From: Pseudomonas sp. CC120222-01a
GTDB lineage: Bacteria; Pseudomonadota; Gammaproteobacteria; Pseudomonadales; Pseudomonadaceae
Assembly (NCBI RefSeq): GCF_003097235.1
Contig: NZ_QEQQ01000002.1
Coordinates: forward strand, 496,001 to 560,000
Length of the DNA: 64,000 nucleotides
Reading direction: 5' to 3'
Position numbers and translations under genes: made by a program. The notes below the pieces were generated by a model. That model ran no database searches, was not told where the DNA came from, and saw only the letters and a program-made list of their open reading frames with translations. Below are positions 19,126 through 28,407 of this stretch, in pieces. Numbering within the stretch: position 1 is the stretch's first letter; every line of letters begins with the position of its first letter.

Positions 19126-19590
19126 TCAAACGATGGTGAACAGCGGCTGGTCGAACTCAACCGGCTGGCCGTCTTCCACCAGGATGGCGTCGATGACACC
19201 GCCAACATCGGCTTCGATATGGTTCATCATCTTCATGGCTTCGACGATGCACAGGGTGTCGCCTTTCTTCACGCTCTGGCCAACTTCAGCGAAGTTCGGC
19301 GAGGTCGGCGAAGGCTTGCGGTAGAAGGTACCGACCATTGGCGAACGGATCACGGTGCCTTTCAGGGCTGGTGCAGCAGCAGCGGCTTCGGCGGCTGGCG
19401 CAGCGGCAGCGGCAACCGGAGCAGCGGCAGGCGCGGCAGCCATTGGCGCAGGTGCGTAGAACTGCTGGGCAGCCGGGGTCTTGCTGTGGCGGCTGATACG
19501 GACCGACTCTTCGCCTTCCTTGATCTCCAGCTCGTCGATGCCAGACTCTTCCAGCAGCTCGATCAGTTTCTTGACTTTACGGATATCCAT
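19126..19590 (-). CDS. accB: Biotin carboxyl carrier protein of acetyl-CoA carboxylase
   Basis: 154 residues. An N-terminal helix region ([19 protein letters not shown]) and an Ala/Pro-rich flexible linker (about 48-76) are followed by the biotinyl domain with target K120 in VEAMKMMN. It carries CO2 from AccC to the carboxyltransferase AccA/AccD. First gene of accBC. About 100 bp separate it from aroQ; that gap holds a GC hairpin (see 19659). Confidence 0.97.
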   Translation of the reverse strand: MDIRKVKKLIELLEESGIDELEIKEGEESVRISRHSKTPAAQQFYAPAPMAAAPAAAPVAAAAAPAAEAAAAAPALKGTVIRSPMVGTFYRKPSPTSPNFAEVGQSVKKGDTLCIVEAMKMMNHIEADVGGVIDAILVEDGQPVEFDQPLFTIV

Positions 19591-19658
19591 TAATCATCAA
19601 CTCCCAAAGGTTCGGTCAGGGGGCGAAATTTAAAAACGTATCTGAACGTTTCTCTCTA

Positions 19659-19684
19659 ACCCCGGCCCACTGAGGCCAGGGTTT
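19659..19684 (-). terminator. GC hairpin between aroQ and accB
   Basis: CCCTGGCC and GGCCGGGG arms read on the minus strand around a short loop. They lie just after the aroQ stop and before accB. The T tract is weak (GGGGTTAGAG), so partial termination or attenuation is as likely as a full stop. Confidence 0.4.
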
Positions 19685-19690
19685 TCGTTA

Positions 19691-20143
19691 TCAGGGCTGT
19701 GCGTTGGCAGCCAGTTGTTCCAGTGCGGATTCCAGGGCCAGGCGATAACCGCTGGCGCCCAGGCCGCAGATCACTCCTACGGCAACATCGGAAAAGTAGG
19801 AGTGGTGACGGAACGGTTCGCGTTTGTGCACGTTGGACAGGTGCACTTCGATGAATGGGATGCTCACCGCGAGCAATGCGTCACGTAATGCGACGCTTGT
19901 GTGGGTGAAAGCAGCCGGATTGATCAGGATGAAGTCCACACCCTCGTTGCGTGCGGCATGAATACGATCAATGAGTTCGTACTCGGCATTGCTCTGCAGG
20001 TACTGCAGATGGTGGCCAGCGGCGCGGGCGCGCTGCTCCAGGTCCTGGTTGATCTGGGCCAGGGTCACGGCGCCGTAGTGGCCCGGTTCGCGAGTCCCGA
20101 GCAGGTTCAGGTTGGGGCCGTGAAGCACCAGTAGGGTTGCCAT
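19691..20143 (-). CDS. aroQ: Type II 3-dehydroquinate dehydratase
   Basis: 150 residues, the usual AroQ length, from 20143 ([24 protein letters not shown]). Type II signatures are the catalytic Tyr loop after [31 protein letters not shown], and [18 protein letters not shown]. It dehydrates 3-dehydroquinate in the shikimate pathway. An open extension to 20290 is rejected because the family starts at MATLLVLHG. It lies upstream of accB-accC, an order I recall as conserved in Pseudomonas. Confidence 0.96.
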   Translation of the reverse strand: MATLLVLHGPNLNLLGTREPGHYGAVTLAQINQDLEQRARAAGHHLQYLQSNAEYELIDRIHAARNEGVDFILINPAAFTHTSVALRDALLAVSIPFIEVHLSNVHKREPFRHHSYFSDVAVGVICGLGASGYRLALESALEQLAANAQP

Positions 20144-20322
20144 CTGCGGTTTCCTTGGATTTGTAGGGCAATTCGACACAGCGCGGCGAGTGTGCCGCAA
20201 AGCGACGGCAAGTGTCCAGTTCCCGGCAATAGCCAGCACGTTGCCCGAGGTTCGCGCGAAGTATGTGACCAAATAATGAAATCTGGTCACTCATCGGGAG
20301 AAATTTCCCGGCACGCGGGAAG

Positions 20323-22101
20323 TTATAGACCGAGTTTGCCGCGCACGCGCGTCAGAATCTGCGCAAATTCTCCGGCGTTTATCTCGCCAATCACCCGATC
20401 GCTGGTCATTTCGCTGCCGTTCGCGGCAAAGAACAACAGCGCCGGTGGCCCGAACAGCTGGTAGCGGTCGAGCAGCGTGCGCTGTTCGGCGCTGCTCTCG
20501 GTGATGTCGAAGCGCAGCAGCTTGAAGGCGTTCAACTGCCCTTGAACCTGCGGCGCATTGAGCACTTCGTGTTCGATCACCTTGCAGCTGATGCACCAGT
20601 CGGCGTACCAGTCCAGCAGCACCGGTTGGCCGGCGGCCTTGGCTTCGGCCAGGGCGGCGTCCAGTGCGGCCGGGGTGGTGACGGTTTGCCAGGCATCGGC
20701 TTTGGCCACTGCACCGCTGATGGTGGCAGCGGCGGGGGGCGGTAGTGGGCGCAGCGGGTCACCTTGGCCACTGAGCGCGCCGTACCAGCAGGCCAGCGCA
20801 TACACCAGCAGCGCCAGGCCAAACAGTTGTGCCAGGCGTTGGCGTGGCGATTTGACCACGAACTCCAGGGCGCCGAGGAACAGCGCCACCCCAGCCGCCA
20901 GGAAGCCGACCAGCAGCAAGGTCGCCGGCCCCGGCAGTATGCGGCTGAGCAGGCCGATGGCCAGGCCCAGCAGCAATACACCGATGGCGTTTTTCACGGT
21001 GTTCAGCCATGGGCCGCTCTTTGGCAGCCAGGTTGCCCCACCGGTGGCAATCAGCAGCAAGGGGGCGCCCATGCCCAGGCCCAGGGCGAACAGCTTCAGC
21101 GCACCGCCCACGGCATCGCCGCTGGCGCTGATGTACAGCAAGGCGCCGGCCAGCGGCGCCGACACGCAGGGCGAGACCAGCAGGCTGGAGAGCACGCCGA
21201 GCACCGCCGCGCCGAGCAGCGAGCCGCCGCGGGTATGGTTGGCGATGTTGTTCAGGCGGTTGTTCAGGGCCTGCGGCAACTTGAGTTCGAACAGGCCGAA
21301 CATGGCCAGGGCAAACACCACGAAGAACAGCGCGAAAGGCACCAGTACCCAGGCCGACTGCAGGCGTGCCTGCAGGTTCAGGCCGGCGCCGAACAGGCCC
21401 ATCAGCGCGCCGAGCACGGCGAAGCTGGCCGCCATCGGCAGCACATAGGCAAGCGACAGGGCCAGACCGCGCAGGCCACCGACCTGGCCACGCAAGACCA
21501 CGCCGGAGAGAATCGGCAGCATCGGTAGCACGCAAGGGGTGAAGGTCAGGCCGACCCCGGCGAGGAAGAACAGCAGCAGTGACTTCCAGCTCCAGCCCTG
21601 TTCGCTGCCGGCAGGCAGGGTGGCACCTGCAGCAGGCGCTTCGCCATCGATGCTCAGGCGTTCGGTTTCCGGCGGGTAGCACAGGCCCTTGTCGGCGCAG
21701 CCCTGGTAGCCCACCAGCAGGGTGAAGGCGCGGGCGTCGGTGCGTGGGATCTCGATGTCGAGCACGCCGTGGTAAACCTCGACGTCGCCGAAAAATTCGT
21801 CGTGCTTGGCTTCGCCCTTGGGGATGTTCGGTGGGCCCAGGGCGATGTCTGCCGGCTCCGTGCGGAAGTGGAAGCGGTGGCGGTACAGGTAGTAACCGTC
21901 GGTGGCGACGAAACGCAGTTTGATAGTCTGCGCGTCGGCCTGCACCAGGCTGAGCTTGAAGGCTTCGTGCACCGGTAGGAAGTCGGCATTGTTGGACAGC
22001 GAAGCGGCACCGAGGGTGGCGCTGGGGCGGTTGTCGAGCAGGCCTGAGGCGAAAGCAGGGCTGGCCAGCAGCAGGAACAGCAGGAAAAACAGGCGGCGCA
22101 T
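20323..22101 (-). CDS. dsbD: Thiol:disulfide interchange protein DsbD (DipZ)
   Basis: 592 residues from 22101, beginning with a signal peptide (MRRLFFLLFLLLASPAFA). The periplasmic alpha domain has the paired cysteines of YQGCADKGLCYPPE. Eight membrane segments carry the redox cysteines in TFTPCVLPMLP and VSPCVSAPLAGA. The C-terminal thioredoxin domain has WYADWCISCKVIE. It moves electrons from cytoplasmic thioredoxin to periplasmic DsbC/DsbG and cytochrome c maturation. The longer frame to 22227 is not used because the signal peptide fixes the start. All six expected cysteines are present. Confidence 0.95.
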   Translation of the reverse strand: MRRLFFLLFLLLASPAFASGLLDNRPSATLGAASLSNNADFLPVHEAFKLSLVQADAQTIKLRFVATDGYYLYRHRFHFRTEPADIALGPPNIPKGEAKHDEFFGDVEVYHGVLDIEIPRTDARAFTLLVGYQGCADKGLCYPPETERLSIDGEAPAAGATLPAGSEQGWSWKSLLLFFLAGVGLTFTPCVLPMLPILSGVVLRGQVGGLRGLALSLAYVLPMAASFAVLGALMGLFGAGLNLQARLQSAWVLVPFALFFVVFALAMFGLFELKLPQALNNRLNNIANHTRGGSLLGAAVLGVLSSLLVSPCVSAPLAGALLYISASGDAVGGALKLFALGLGMGAPLLLIATGGATWLPKSGPWLNTVKNAIGVLLLGLAIGLLSRILPGPATLLLVGFLAAGVALFLGALEFVVKSPRQRLAQLFGLALLVYALACWYGALSGQGDPLRPLPPPAAATISGAVAKADAWQTVTTPAALDAALAEAKAAGQPVLLDWYADWCISCKVIEHEVLNAPQVQGQLNAFKLLRFDITESSAEQRTLLDRYQLFGPPALLFFAANGSEMTSDRVIGEINAGEFAQILTRVRGKLGL

Positions 22102-22230
22102 GGCGGACTCGCGAGGTGGAACGTGCCCGCATGATAGCGAAGTTGGCGGTGGTTGGGAGAGCAGTGGCTGGGAGGGCGACACATGGCCGCTGGCCAAGGC
22201 CTTATGCAACCTCGCAGCCTGCACCACTCT

Positions 22231-22347
22231 TGTGGGAGCGGCCTTGTGTCGCGAAAGGGCCGCAACGCGGCCCCAGCAATATCACTTGTGATGCACAGAT
22301 TCTGGGGGCGCTTCGCACCCCCTTCGCGACACAAGGCCGCTCCCACA
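22231..22347. repeat. Inverted REP pair upstream of dsbD
   Basis: Opposed copies of the first REP arm (GGGAGCGGCCTTGTGTCGCG) at about 22231-22275 and 22303-22347. They lie between the 3' end of the chemoreceptor gene and the dsbD start. The right head carries a GGGGGCGCTTCGCACCCCC palindrome. Confidence 0.9.
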
Positions 22348-22365
22348 GGGATAGCAGTATGCCTG

Positions 22366-24327
22366 CTACACCCTGAAAGCCCGCACCGCCTTGCTCAGCT
22401 CCCCGCCCAGGCTCAGCAGCTGTTCACCTTGTTCGCGCCCCTCGCCAATGCGCTGCAGGTTGTCTTCACCCAGTTCATGAATCCGCTCACTATGATCGCG
22501 AATCTCGCTCACCGCACCACTCTGCTGGGCGGTGACATCGGCAATGCGCACCGCCGTATCGGCAATCGTGCGGATCGCGCTGACGATCTCATCCAGGGCG
22601 CCATCAGCGGCCTGGGCCTGGTTAGCGGTGGCTTCGGCATGTTCCAGCTGGGTGCGCATCCCGGCCACCGACTCTCGCGCCGCCTGCTGCAGGCGGTCGA
22701 TCAGCGCCTGGATTTCGCCAGTAGCCCCGGTGGTGCGTTGCGCCAGTGAGCGCACCTCGTCGGCCACCACCGCGAAGCCACGGCCCATCTCTCCGGCACG
22801 GGCGGCCTCGATGGCGGCATTCAATGCCAGCAGGTTGGTCTGTTCGGCAATGGAACGAATCACCGTCAGTACCCCGCCGATCGTGGCCGACTCCTCGGCC
22901 AGCTGTTCGATCATGCGTGCGTTGCCCTGCACCTCGTCGACCAGCGCCCGCAGCCCCGAGAGGCTCTGGCCGATCACCGTCTGGCCCTGTTCCACCGCAC
23001 GCCCGGCATCACGGCTGGCATCGGCGGCGGAGCTGGCGTCGCCGGCCACTTGCTGGATCGTCGCTTCCAGCTCGCCCAGTGCATCGCGAATCTGCCCGGT
23101 ATCGCCGGCCTGGCGCTCGGCGCCATCGTGCAGGGCGGCGCTCATGCCGGCCAGGGCATGGCTGCTGCCGGCGACCTGCTCGGCGTTGTGGCGGATGGTG
23201 CCGACCAGTTCCACCAGGTACTGGCGCAGGCGGTTGAGCGATTCCTGGATGTCGTGCAGCTCGCGGTTGGTCTTGCCTAGGGCGATAGGCGCGGCAAAGT
23301 CGCCTTCGGCCCAGCGCGACAGGGCCGGGGCCAGGCTGGTCAGGGTGCGGGCCAGGCGCCGCTGCAGGGTGTCGATGAGCAGGGCGATCAGCAGGATCAG
23401 GCCGATCATCAGCCCCTGGATGACGCGCACTTCACCGGCAATCTTCGCGTGCTGGCCGCGCACTTCCGGCTCCAGGCCGGCGATGGCCTGTTGCACGGCT
23501 TCCAGCCGCTGGTTGGTGCTGGCGGCCAAGGCGCTGCGCCGGTCGATCTGTTCGCGGGTGCGTTGCAGCTCGGCGGGGTAGCGGTTAAGCAGGCTTTGCA
23601 GCTCGCGCTTGAGGCCGACCGCCACGTCTTCCTGCTGCTCGCTGGCCTGGGATTCCAGGCCCATCATGGCGGCGAAGTCGTCGGCGTTGGATTCAGCCGC
23701 ACGGGTTACGCCCAACAGCGGCAGGCCATCGATGACCTGAGCCTGGGTGCGGATCAGCTGCAGTTCGCGCTCGACCTCGTCGGCCAGTTCGGCGCGGCCG
23801 CTGCTGACCAGTTTGTCCCGGGCCAGCGACAGCCGGCCCAGGTGCACGGTGGCGTCGAGCAATGGCAACAGGTAACGGTTGGCTTCGCTGCTGCCGCTGT
23901 CGCGGGCATAGGCGGTCAACTGTTCGAAGTTGGCCCCCAGCTCGCGTTCGGCCTGCAGCAGCAGGGCTTGCGGGTCGCCGGCCAGCTTGCCGGCGGCGAG
24001 CAGTTCGTTGGCGGTGAAGGCCTGCAGGGTATCCAGGCTCGGGCGCAGCTTGCCGGCGAGCTCTGGCGGCCAGTCGGCCAGCGAGGCTTCGAGCTGCTTG
24101 TTGGCCTCGACGGCAGCGGCATGGCGCAGGGCATCGCCACTGCCCAGGTAGGCCTGGATGTTGCGCGCCGTCTGGTTCTGGAACTGCTGCGACAGGCCCA
24201 GGTAGCGTTCCATCAACTGATAGGGCCGCTCCAGGGCACGTTGCGACCACCACAGGGTCGCACCCAGGGCGATACACACGGTCACCAGCAACAGGGTGTT
24301 GAAATTGGTCAGCCACTTCAGGCGCAT
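22366..24327 (-). CDS. ctpL: Methyl-accepting chemotaxis protein, CtpL-like
   Basis: 653 residues. A first membrane segment (about 10-27), a helical periplasmic sensor (about 28-300), a second membrane segment ([17 protein letters not shown], about 305-322), a HAMP linker, and a long signalling domain follow. The hairpin tip is conserved ([38 protein letters not shown]). The position next to dsbD and a GGDEF gene matches P. aeruginosa ctpL, a receptor for low phosphate, from memory; the ligand here is not shown by sequence. A poor sigma28-like match upstream is not convincing. Confidence 0.8.
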   Translation of the reverse strand: MRLKWLTNFNTLLLVTVCIALGATLWWSQRALERPYQLMERYLGLSQQFQNQTARNIQAYLGSGDALRHAAAVEANKQLEASLADWPPELAGKLRPSLDTLQAFTANELLAAGKLAGDPQALLLQAERELGANFEQLTAYARDSGSSEANRYLLPLLDATVHLGRLSLARDKLVSSGRAELADEVERELQLIRTQAQVIDGLPLLGVTRAAESNADDFAAMMGLESQASEQQEDVAVGLKRELQSLLNRYPAELQRTREQIDRRSALAASTNQRLEAVQQAIAGLEPEVRGQHAKIAGEVRVIQGLMIGLILLIALLIDTLQRRLARTLTSLAPALSRWAEGDFAAPIALGKTNRELHDIQESLNRLRQYLVELVGTIRHNAEQVAGSSHALAGMSAALHDGAERQAGDTGQIRDALGELEATIQQVAGDASSAADASRDAGRAVEQGQTVIGQSLSGLRALVDEVQGNARMIEQLAEESATIGGVLTVIRSIAEQTNLLALNAAIEAARAGEMGRGFAVVADEVRSLAQRTTGATGEIQALIDRLQQAARESVAGMRTQLEHAEATANQAQAADGALDEIVSAIRTIADTAVRIADVTAQQSGAVSEIRDHSERIHELGEDNLQRIGEGREQGEQLLSLGGELSKAVRAFRV

Positions 24328-24432
24328 AGCCGCGAACTTCCTGCGGGGGAGTCGAGAGATAAGCGCCTGAATTTATGGCGAATTTGTTACCAGGTGATGA
24401 CGATGGTGGCGTTGAGCTATTGCGCTCGGCGG

Positions 24433-25812
24433 TTATGGCTCGACCCTGACCACGCAGTTACGTCCGGCATGCTTGGCCCGGTACAACGCCGCGTCCGCCG
24501 TGCTGGCCATGCTCAGCGCATCCAGCTCATCAATCAGCTGCACCACCCCGGCACTGAAGGTGCACTGCAGATCCTCGGGCTGCGCCGGGTACAGAATCTC
24601 GGCAAAGCGCCGGCGAATGTCGTCCAGCACCTTGTGCGCGGCTTCCAGCGAGGTGTTGGGCATGACGATGGCGAACTCCTCGCCACCATAGCGACCGATG
24701 AAGTCGGTCTTGCGCAGGCGCTGCTTGAGGAACAGCGCCAGGCTCTTGATCACCCGGTCGCCCATGGGGTGGCCGTGGCGGTCGTTGATCTTCTTGAAGT
24801 GGTCGATGTCGAGCATGGCAAAGCTCAGCGGTTGCTGCTCGCGGCGGGCACGGTAGCTGCAGTCTTCGAGCAGTTGCAGGATGTGGGTGTGGTTGTACAA
24901 CCCGGTCAGGCTGTCGCGGACCATGCGCGCCTTGAGGTGGCGGGCGCGGGCGGCGCGGTTGCGCACGGTGGTGATCAGGTGCCGCGAGCGGATCGGCTTG
25001 GTCAGGAAGTCGTCGCCGCCCTCGCTCATCGCGTCAAGCTGCTTGTCCAGGTCGTCTTCGGCCGACAGGTAGATGATCGGCACGCTGACGTAGCGGTCGT
25101 TGTGACGGATCACCTTGGCCAGCTCCGGGCCCGAGCACGTCGGCATGTACAGGTCGAGGATGATCAGGTCGGGCTGGAAGTCGGCAAGCTCGACCATGGC
25201 GCGGATCGGGTCGTTCAGGCTGCGGGTCAGCATGCCGGCGCTGGCCAGTATCCGTTCGGTATGCAAGGCCTGGGCGCGTGAATCGTCGATGATCAGCACG
25301 CGCAGGGGCTCCTGCTGTGCGTGGCTGGTCATGGCTTCGAGTTTTTCCAGCAGGCTGGAGGCCTCCAGCGTGCCGGTCAGAAACGCCTGGCCGCCAGCAC
25401 GCACTGCGGCGAGGCGGGTCGGCGTATCGGCTTCGTGCAAACTGAAGAACAGCAGCGGTATGGGCTGCGTCTGGCCACGCTGCGCTTGCGCCGCCAACGG
25501 CAGGCCAGCACCGGGGCCGGCGAAGTCGACATCCATGACGATGGCGGCCGGAGGCTGCTCGGCCAGCGATGCCAGAAATGCACTGGCACACGGCTGCGGC
25601 TGCGCGCTCAGGCCGAAGAACTCCAGCTGCTGGGCGAGGCGCTCGGCGCGCTCATGGTCGTGCAGCAGCAGGTAGACCGGTTTGCGCGCAGGTGGCAGCT
25701 CCAGCTGGTCGGGCTGGTCGCCATGGCGCAGGCGCGTACGCGACAGGCGCTGCAACAGCTGTTCGAGCTCCTGCGAGAGGCGCTCCGGGCTCGGCTCTGC
25801 GGCTTGGGTCAT
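24433..25812 (-). CDS. gcbA: Two-receiver diguanylate cyclase, GcbA-like
   Basis: 459 residues. A degenerate first receiver (about 45-165) precedes a full receiver (about 171-290, VLIIDDSR, phospho-Asp in DLIILDLYMP). A GGDEF domain (about 300-457) has the active-site motif GGEEF and an upstream RKTD inhibitory site for product feedback. It should make cyclic-di-GMP. The neighbourhood (dsbD, ctpL-like gene) matches that recalled for GcbA of P. fluorescens / PA4843 of P. aeruginosa, which promotes surface attachment. Confidence 0.8.
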   Translation of the reverse strand: MTQAAEPSPERLSQELEQLLQRLSRTRLRHGDQPDQLELPPARKPVYLLLHDHERAERLAQQLEFFGLSAQPQPCASAFLASLAEQPPAAIVMDVDFAGPGAGLPLAAQAQRGQTQPIPLLFFSLHEADTPTRLAAVRAGGQAFLTGTLEASSLLEKLEAMTSHAQQEPLRVLIIDDSRAQALHTERILASAGMLTRSLNDPIRAMVELADFQPDLIILDLYMPTCSGPELAKVIRHNDRYVSVPIIYLSAEDDLDKQLDAMSEGGDDFLTKPIRSRHLITTVRNRAARARHLKARMVRDSLTGLYNHTHILQLLEDCSYRARREQQPLSFAMLDIDHFKKINDRHGHPMGDRVIKSLALFLKQRLRKTDFIGRYGGEEFAIVMPNTSLEAAHKVLDDIRRRFAEILYPAQPEDLQCTFSAGVVQLIDELDALSMASTADAALYRAKHAGRNCVVRVEP

Positions 25813-26059
25813 GTCCTGGCTACTTGTTAGTGGGCTATGCAGGTTCGATGATGGCTGTATGCTAGCACCACTTTTTCCAACCGTACGTGCGCCGCATCAA
25901 CAAAGGCTTGCGAACGAATATTCAGTTACTGACTCATTGGTCGCTTATGCGTACGGCGGTGTCTGCTTTATAGTGCTGCCACGCGGGCTTGCCGTGGCAC
26001 CCTGGCGCTGGCCTGTGGTCCAAGCCCTTGAACCGTCGTGACTGATTAAGGACAAAGCC

Positions 26060-27127
26060 ATGCTGGACTGGAAAAACCGCGAGGCCAAAGCCGAGCCCCG
26101 CGAGCGTGTCGATGGCCGCCGCGCCGCTGCCCGTAGCTATTTTGGCGGGCTCTGGAGCCGTGCCCTGGGGACCCTGATCGGGTTGTACCTGCTGGTGTGC
26201 CTGGGCCTCGGCTGGTACTGGAGCGAGGAGCCGGCGTTGTTCCCGGTGCAGCAGAATGCCCAGGCAGCCGCCGAGCGCAACGGCCAGCAGATGGTGGTGG
26301 GCTACACCACCATCGAAACCCTCAAGACCGTGGCCGGCACCCTGCTGAACAAGCCGGGCGGTTACATTTCCAACGACCGCTTCCCGCCAGGCCTGTGGAT
26401 GGACAACATGCCGAGCTGGGAGTACGGCGTGCTGGTGCAGGTGCGTGACCTGTCCCGGGCCCTGCGCAAGGACTTCGCCCGTTCGCAGTCGCAGTCCACC
26501 GAGGATGCCGACCTGGCCAAGGCCGAGCCGCGCTTCAACTTCGACAACAAGAGCTGGATCCTGCCGTCGAGCGAGTCGGAGTTCGAAGAGGGCATCAAGT
26601 CGCTGAGCCGCTACCAGGCCCGCCTGGCCGCTGGCGACAAAGGCGCTGCCTTCTATACCCGTGCCGACAACCTGAACAACTGGCTGGGTGACGTCGCCAC
26701 TCGCCTGGGCTCGCTGTCGCAGCGCCTGTCGGCCAGCGTTGGCCGGGTCAAGCTCAACACCACCCTGAAAACCGAATCGGTAGTCGCCGGCCAAGCGCCG
26801 CAGGTGGATGAAGAACTGGTGGAAACCCCGTGGCTGCAGATCGACAACGTGTTCTACGAGGCCCGTGGCCAGGCCTGGGCGCTGTCGCACCTGCTGCGCG
26901 CCATCGAGGTCGACTTCGCCGACGTGCTGGCGAAGAAGAACGCCACCGTCAGCGTGCGCCAGATCATTCGTGAACTGGAAGCCTCGCAGGAACCGCTGTG
27001 GAGCCCGATGGTGCTCAACGGCAGCGGCTTCGGCATGTGGGCCAACCACTCGCTGGTCATGGCCAACTACATTTCCCGGGCCAACGCTGCGGTCATCGAC
27101 CTGCGTCAGTTGCTGTCGCAGGGTTGA
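26060..27127 (+). CDS. DUF2333 family membrane-anchored protein
   Basis: 355 residues. A basic N terminus rich in R/K/E is followed by one membrane segment (about 35-55, ALGTLIGLYLLVCLGLGWYW). A long soluble, probably periplasmic part follows (LNNWLGDVATRLGSLSQRL and others). I recognise the DUF2333 family but know no function. The NUDIX gene follows after 2 bp, so they form one transcript. The 247 bp gap towards the divergent diguanylate cyclase gene must hold both promoters. Confidence 0.85.
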   Translation: MLDWKNREAKAEPRERVDGRRAAARSYFGGLWSRALGTLIGLYLLVCLGLGWYWSEEPALFPVQQNAQAAAERNGQQMVVGYTTIETLKTVAGTLLNKPGGYISNDRFPPGLWMDNMPSWEYGVLVQVRDLSRALRKDFARSQSQSTEDADLAKAEPRFNFDNKSWILPSSESEFEEGIKSLSRYQARLAAGDKGAAFYTRADNLNNWLGDVATRLGSLSQRLSASVGRVKLNTTLKTESVVAGQAPQVDEELVETPWLQIDNVFYEARGQAWALSHLLRAIEVDFADVLAKKNATVSVRQIIRELEASQEPLWSPMVLNGSGFGMWANHSLVMANYISRANAAVIDLRQLLSQG

Positions 27128-27129
27128 TC

Positions 27130-27666
27130 ATGGCCATCAGCGCCAACGAGGCCGCCCACCGGGCGGCTTCCGACCGTGAACTGGTCACCTGGGTGGACGA
27201 CGCCGACCAGGTGCTCGGCGCGCTGCCCAGGGCCGAGCTGCGCGAGCGCGGCCTGATCGGCCGCTGCACGTTCATCCTGTTGTTCAACAGTGTCGGTGAG
27301 CTGTGTGTGCACCGGCGGGCCCTGAGCAAGGCGCTGTACCCGGGGTATTGGGACGTGGCGGCCGGAGGCATGGTGACGGCAGGGGAGGCGTATGACGACT
27401 CGGCTGCCCGCGAGCTGGCCGAGGAACTGGGCATCGAAGGTGTCCAACTGCGTTTCCATGAGCGGTTCTATTTCGATATGCCGGACAACCACCTGTGGTG
27501 CGCGGTGTATTCGGCGGTGTCGGATGCGCCACTGCGGTTGCAGCCGGAAGAGGTGATCGAGGCGAAGTTCATCAGCCTTGAGCAGGCCGAGCAGGAAAGC
27601 CTGACAAAGCCGTATTGCCCGGACTCGCTGGCCGCGTTGCAGCGCTACAAGGCCAGTCTGAAATAG
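27130..27666 (+). CDS. NUDIX hydrolase (YfcD-like)
   Basis: 178 residues from the ATG at 27130 (MAISANEAAHRAASDREL), two bases after the DUF2333 stop. It has a full NUDIX box, GMVTAGE...ARELAEELGI, fitting G-x5-E-x7-REUxEExGU. Length and the N-terminal VTWVDDADQVLG segment resemble YfcD-type hydrolases and isopentenyl-diphosphate isomerase relatives. Substrate unknown; it should cleave a nucleoside-diphosphate-linked compound. The longer frame from 26998 overlaps the upstream gene and is rejected. Confidence 0.88.
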   Translation: MAISANEAAHRAASDRELVTWVDDADQVLGALPRAELRERGLIGRCTFILLFNSVGELCVHRRALSKALYPGYWDVAAGGMVTAGEAYDDSAARELAEELGIEGVQLRFHERFYFDMPDNHLWCAVYSAVSDAPLRLQPEEVIEAKFISLEQAEQESLTKPYCPDSLAALQRYKASLK

Positions 27667-27728
27667 AGCTGGGGCTGCAGAGCAGCCCCAAGGTCGCAAA
27701 TCATTCGCAAAATGGCGCATTCCAGTAC

Positions 27729-27757
27729 TTAGCAACAGCTTGATTTATCGTTACACT
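27729..27757 (+). promoter_or_regulatory. Putative sigma70 promoter of yciH
   Basis: TTAGCA (27729-27734) and TACACT (27752-27757) are spaced by exactly 17 bp and lie about 125 bp before the GTG start. The leader is GC-rich and contains a hairpin (GCTGCCGC...GCGGCAG). Experimental support lacking. Confidence 0.45.
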
Positions 27758-27883
27758 GCGCGCCCTTTTCGGGCTGCCGCAGGATCTTGCGGCAGTAGCG
27801 CCGCCCCTGCCAGAGTGGGGCTTCGCGGTCGGTCTCTGCCCCAGGGACTGACCAGTTTTTGTCCTCAGCACAGAGGAACAAAA

Positions 27884-28255
27884 GTGGCCAAGAAAGCTTC
27901 TTCCTTCGCCGCCCTTGGCGGTCTCGTTTACTCCACCGATTCAGGTCGGCATTGCCCCGACTGTGGCCAGCCGGTGGACGCCTGCACCTGCAAGCAGCAA
28001 GTCATCCCCGAAGGTGACGGCATCGCCCGTGTGCGTCGTGAAAGCAAAGGCCGTGGCGGCAAGACCGTGACGACTGTCACCGGCGTGCCGCTGCCGCTCG
28101 ACCAGCTCAAGGAGCTGGCCACCACCCTCAAACGCCGCTGCGGTACCGGCGGTGCGCTGAAGGATGGGGTCATCGAGATCCAGGGCGATCACGTCGAGCT
28201 GCTGATCGCCGAGCTGATCAAACAGGGCTTCAAGGCGAAAAAGTCCGGCGGCTGA
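27884..28255 (+). CDS. yciH: SUI1/eIF1-like translation factor YciH
   Basis: 123 residues starting at a GTG (27884) behind AGAGGA at 6 nt, with the conserved beginning AKKASSFAALGGLVYSTDSG. No ATG fits. A zinc-knuckle-like HCPDCGQPVDACTC segment (about 25-40) precedes the SUI1 fold (GKTVTTVTGVPL, KRRCGTGGALKDGVIEIQGDH). YciH is thought to affect start-site fidelity and stress translation. It stands just before speA with its own promoter region. Confidence 0.93.
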   Translation: MAKKASSFAALGGLVYSTDSGRHCPDCGQPVDACTCKQQVIPEGDGIARVRRESKGRGGKTVTTVTGVPLPLDQLKELATTLKRRCGTGGALKDGVIEIQGDHVELLIAELIKQGFKAKKSGG

Positions 28256-28407
28256 TGCGCCCCCGCGATTTTTTGCCCAACGCTTTCTAAACTCGTTCCC
28301 GTGACCAGGGTCTACCCCAGGGCACGGGCAAATCGTCATTTTCGGCTTTTACACTGCGCCCGCCTCCTTGCGGGGCAGTGTCTTCGACTTATCTATAGGG
28401 GACTTGA

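Noticed and set aside
17774..19324. 516-codon open frame antisense to accC/accB
   Set aside because: Shadow of the conserved accBC operon; no domain or start signal.
24328..24380. Sigma28 promoter for the ctpL-like receptor
   Set aside because: TAAA is present but the -10 part (CTCGACTC) matches GCCGATAA too poorly.
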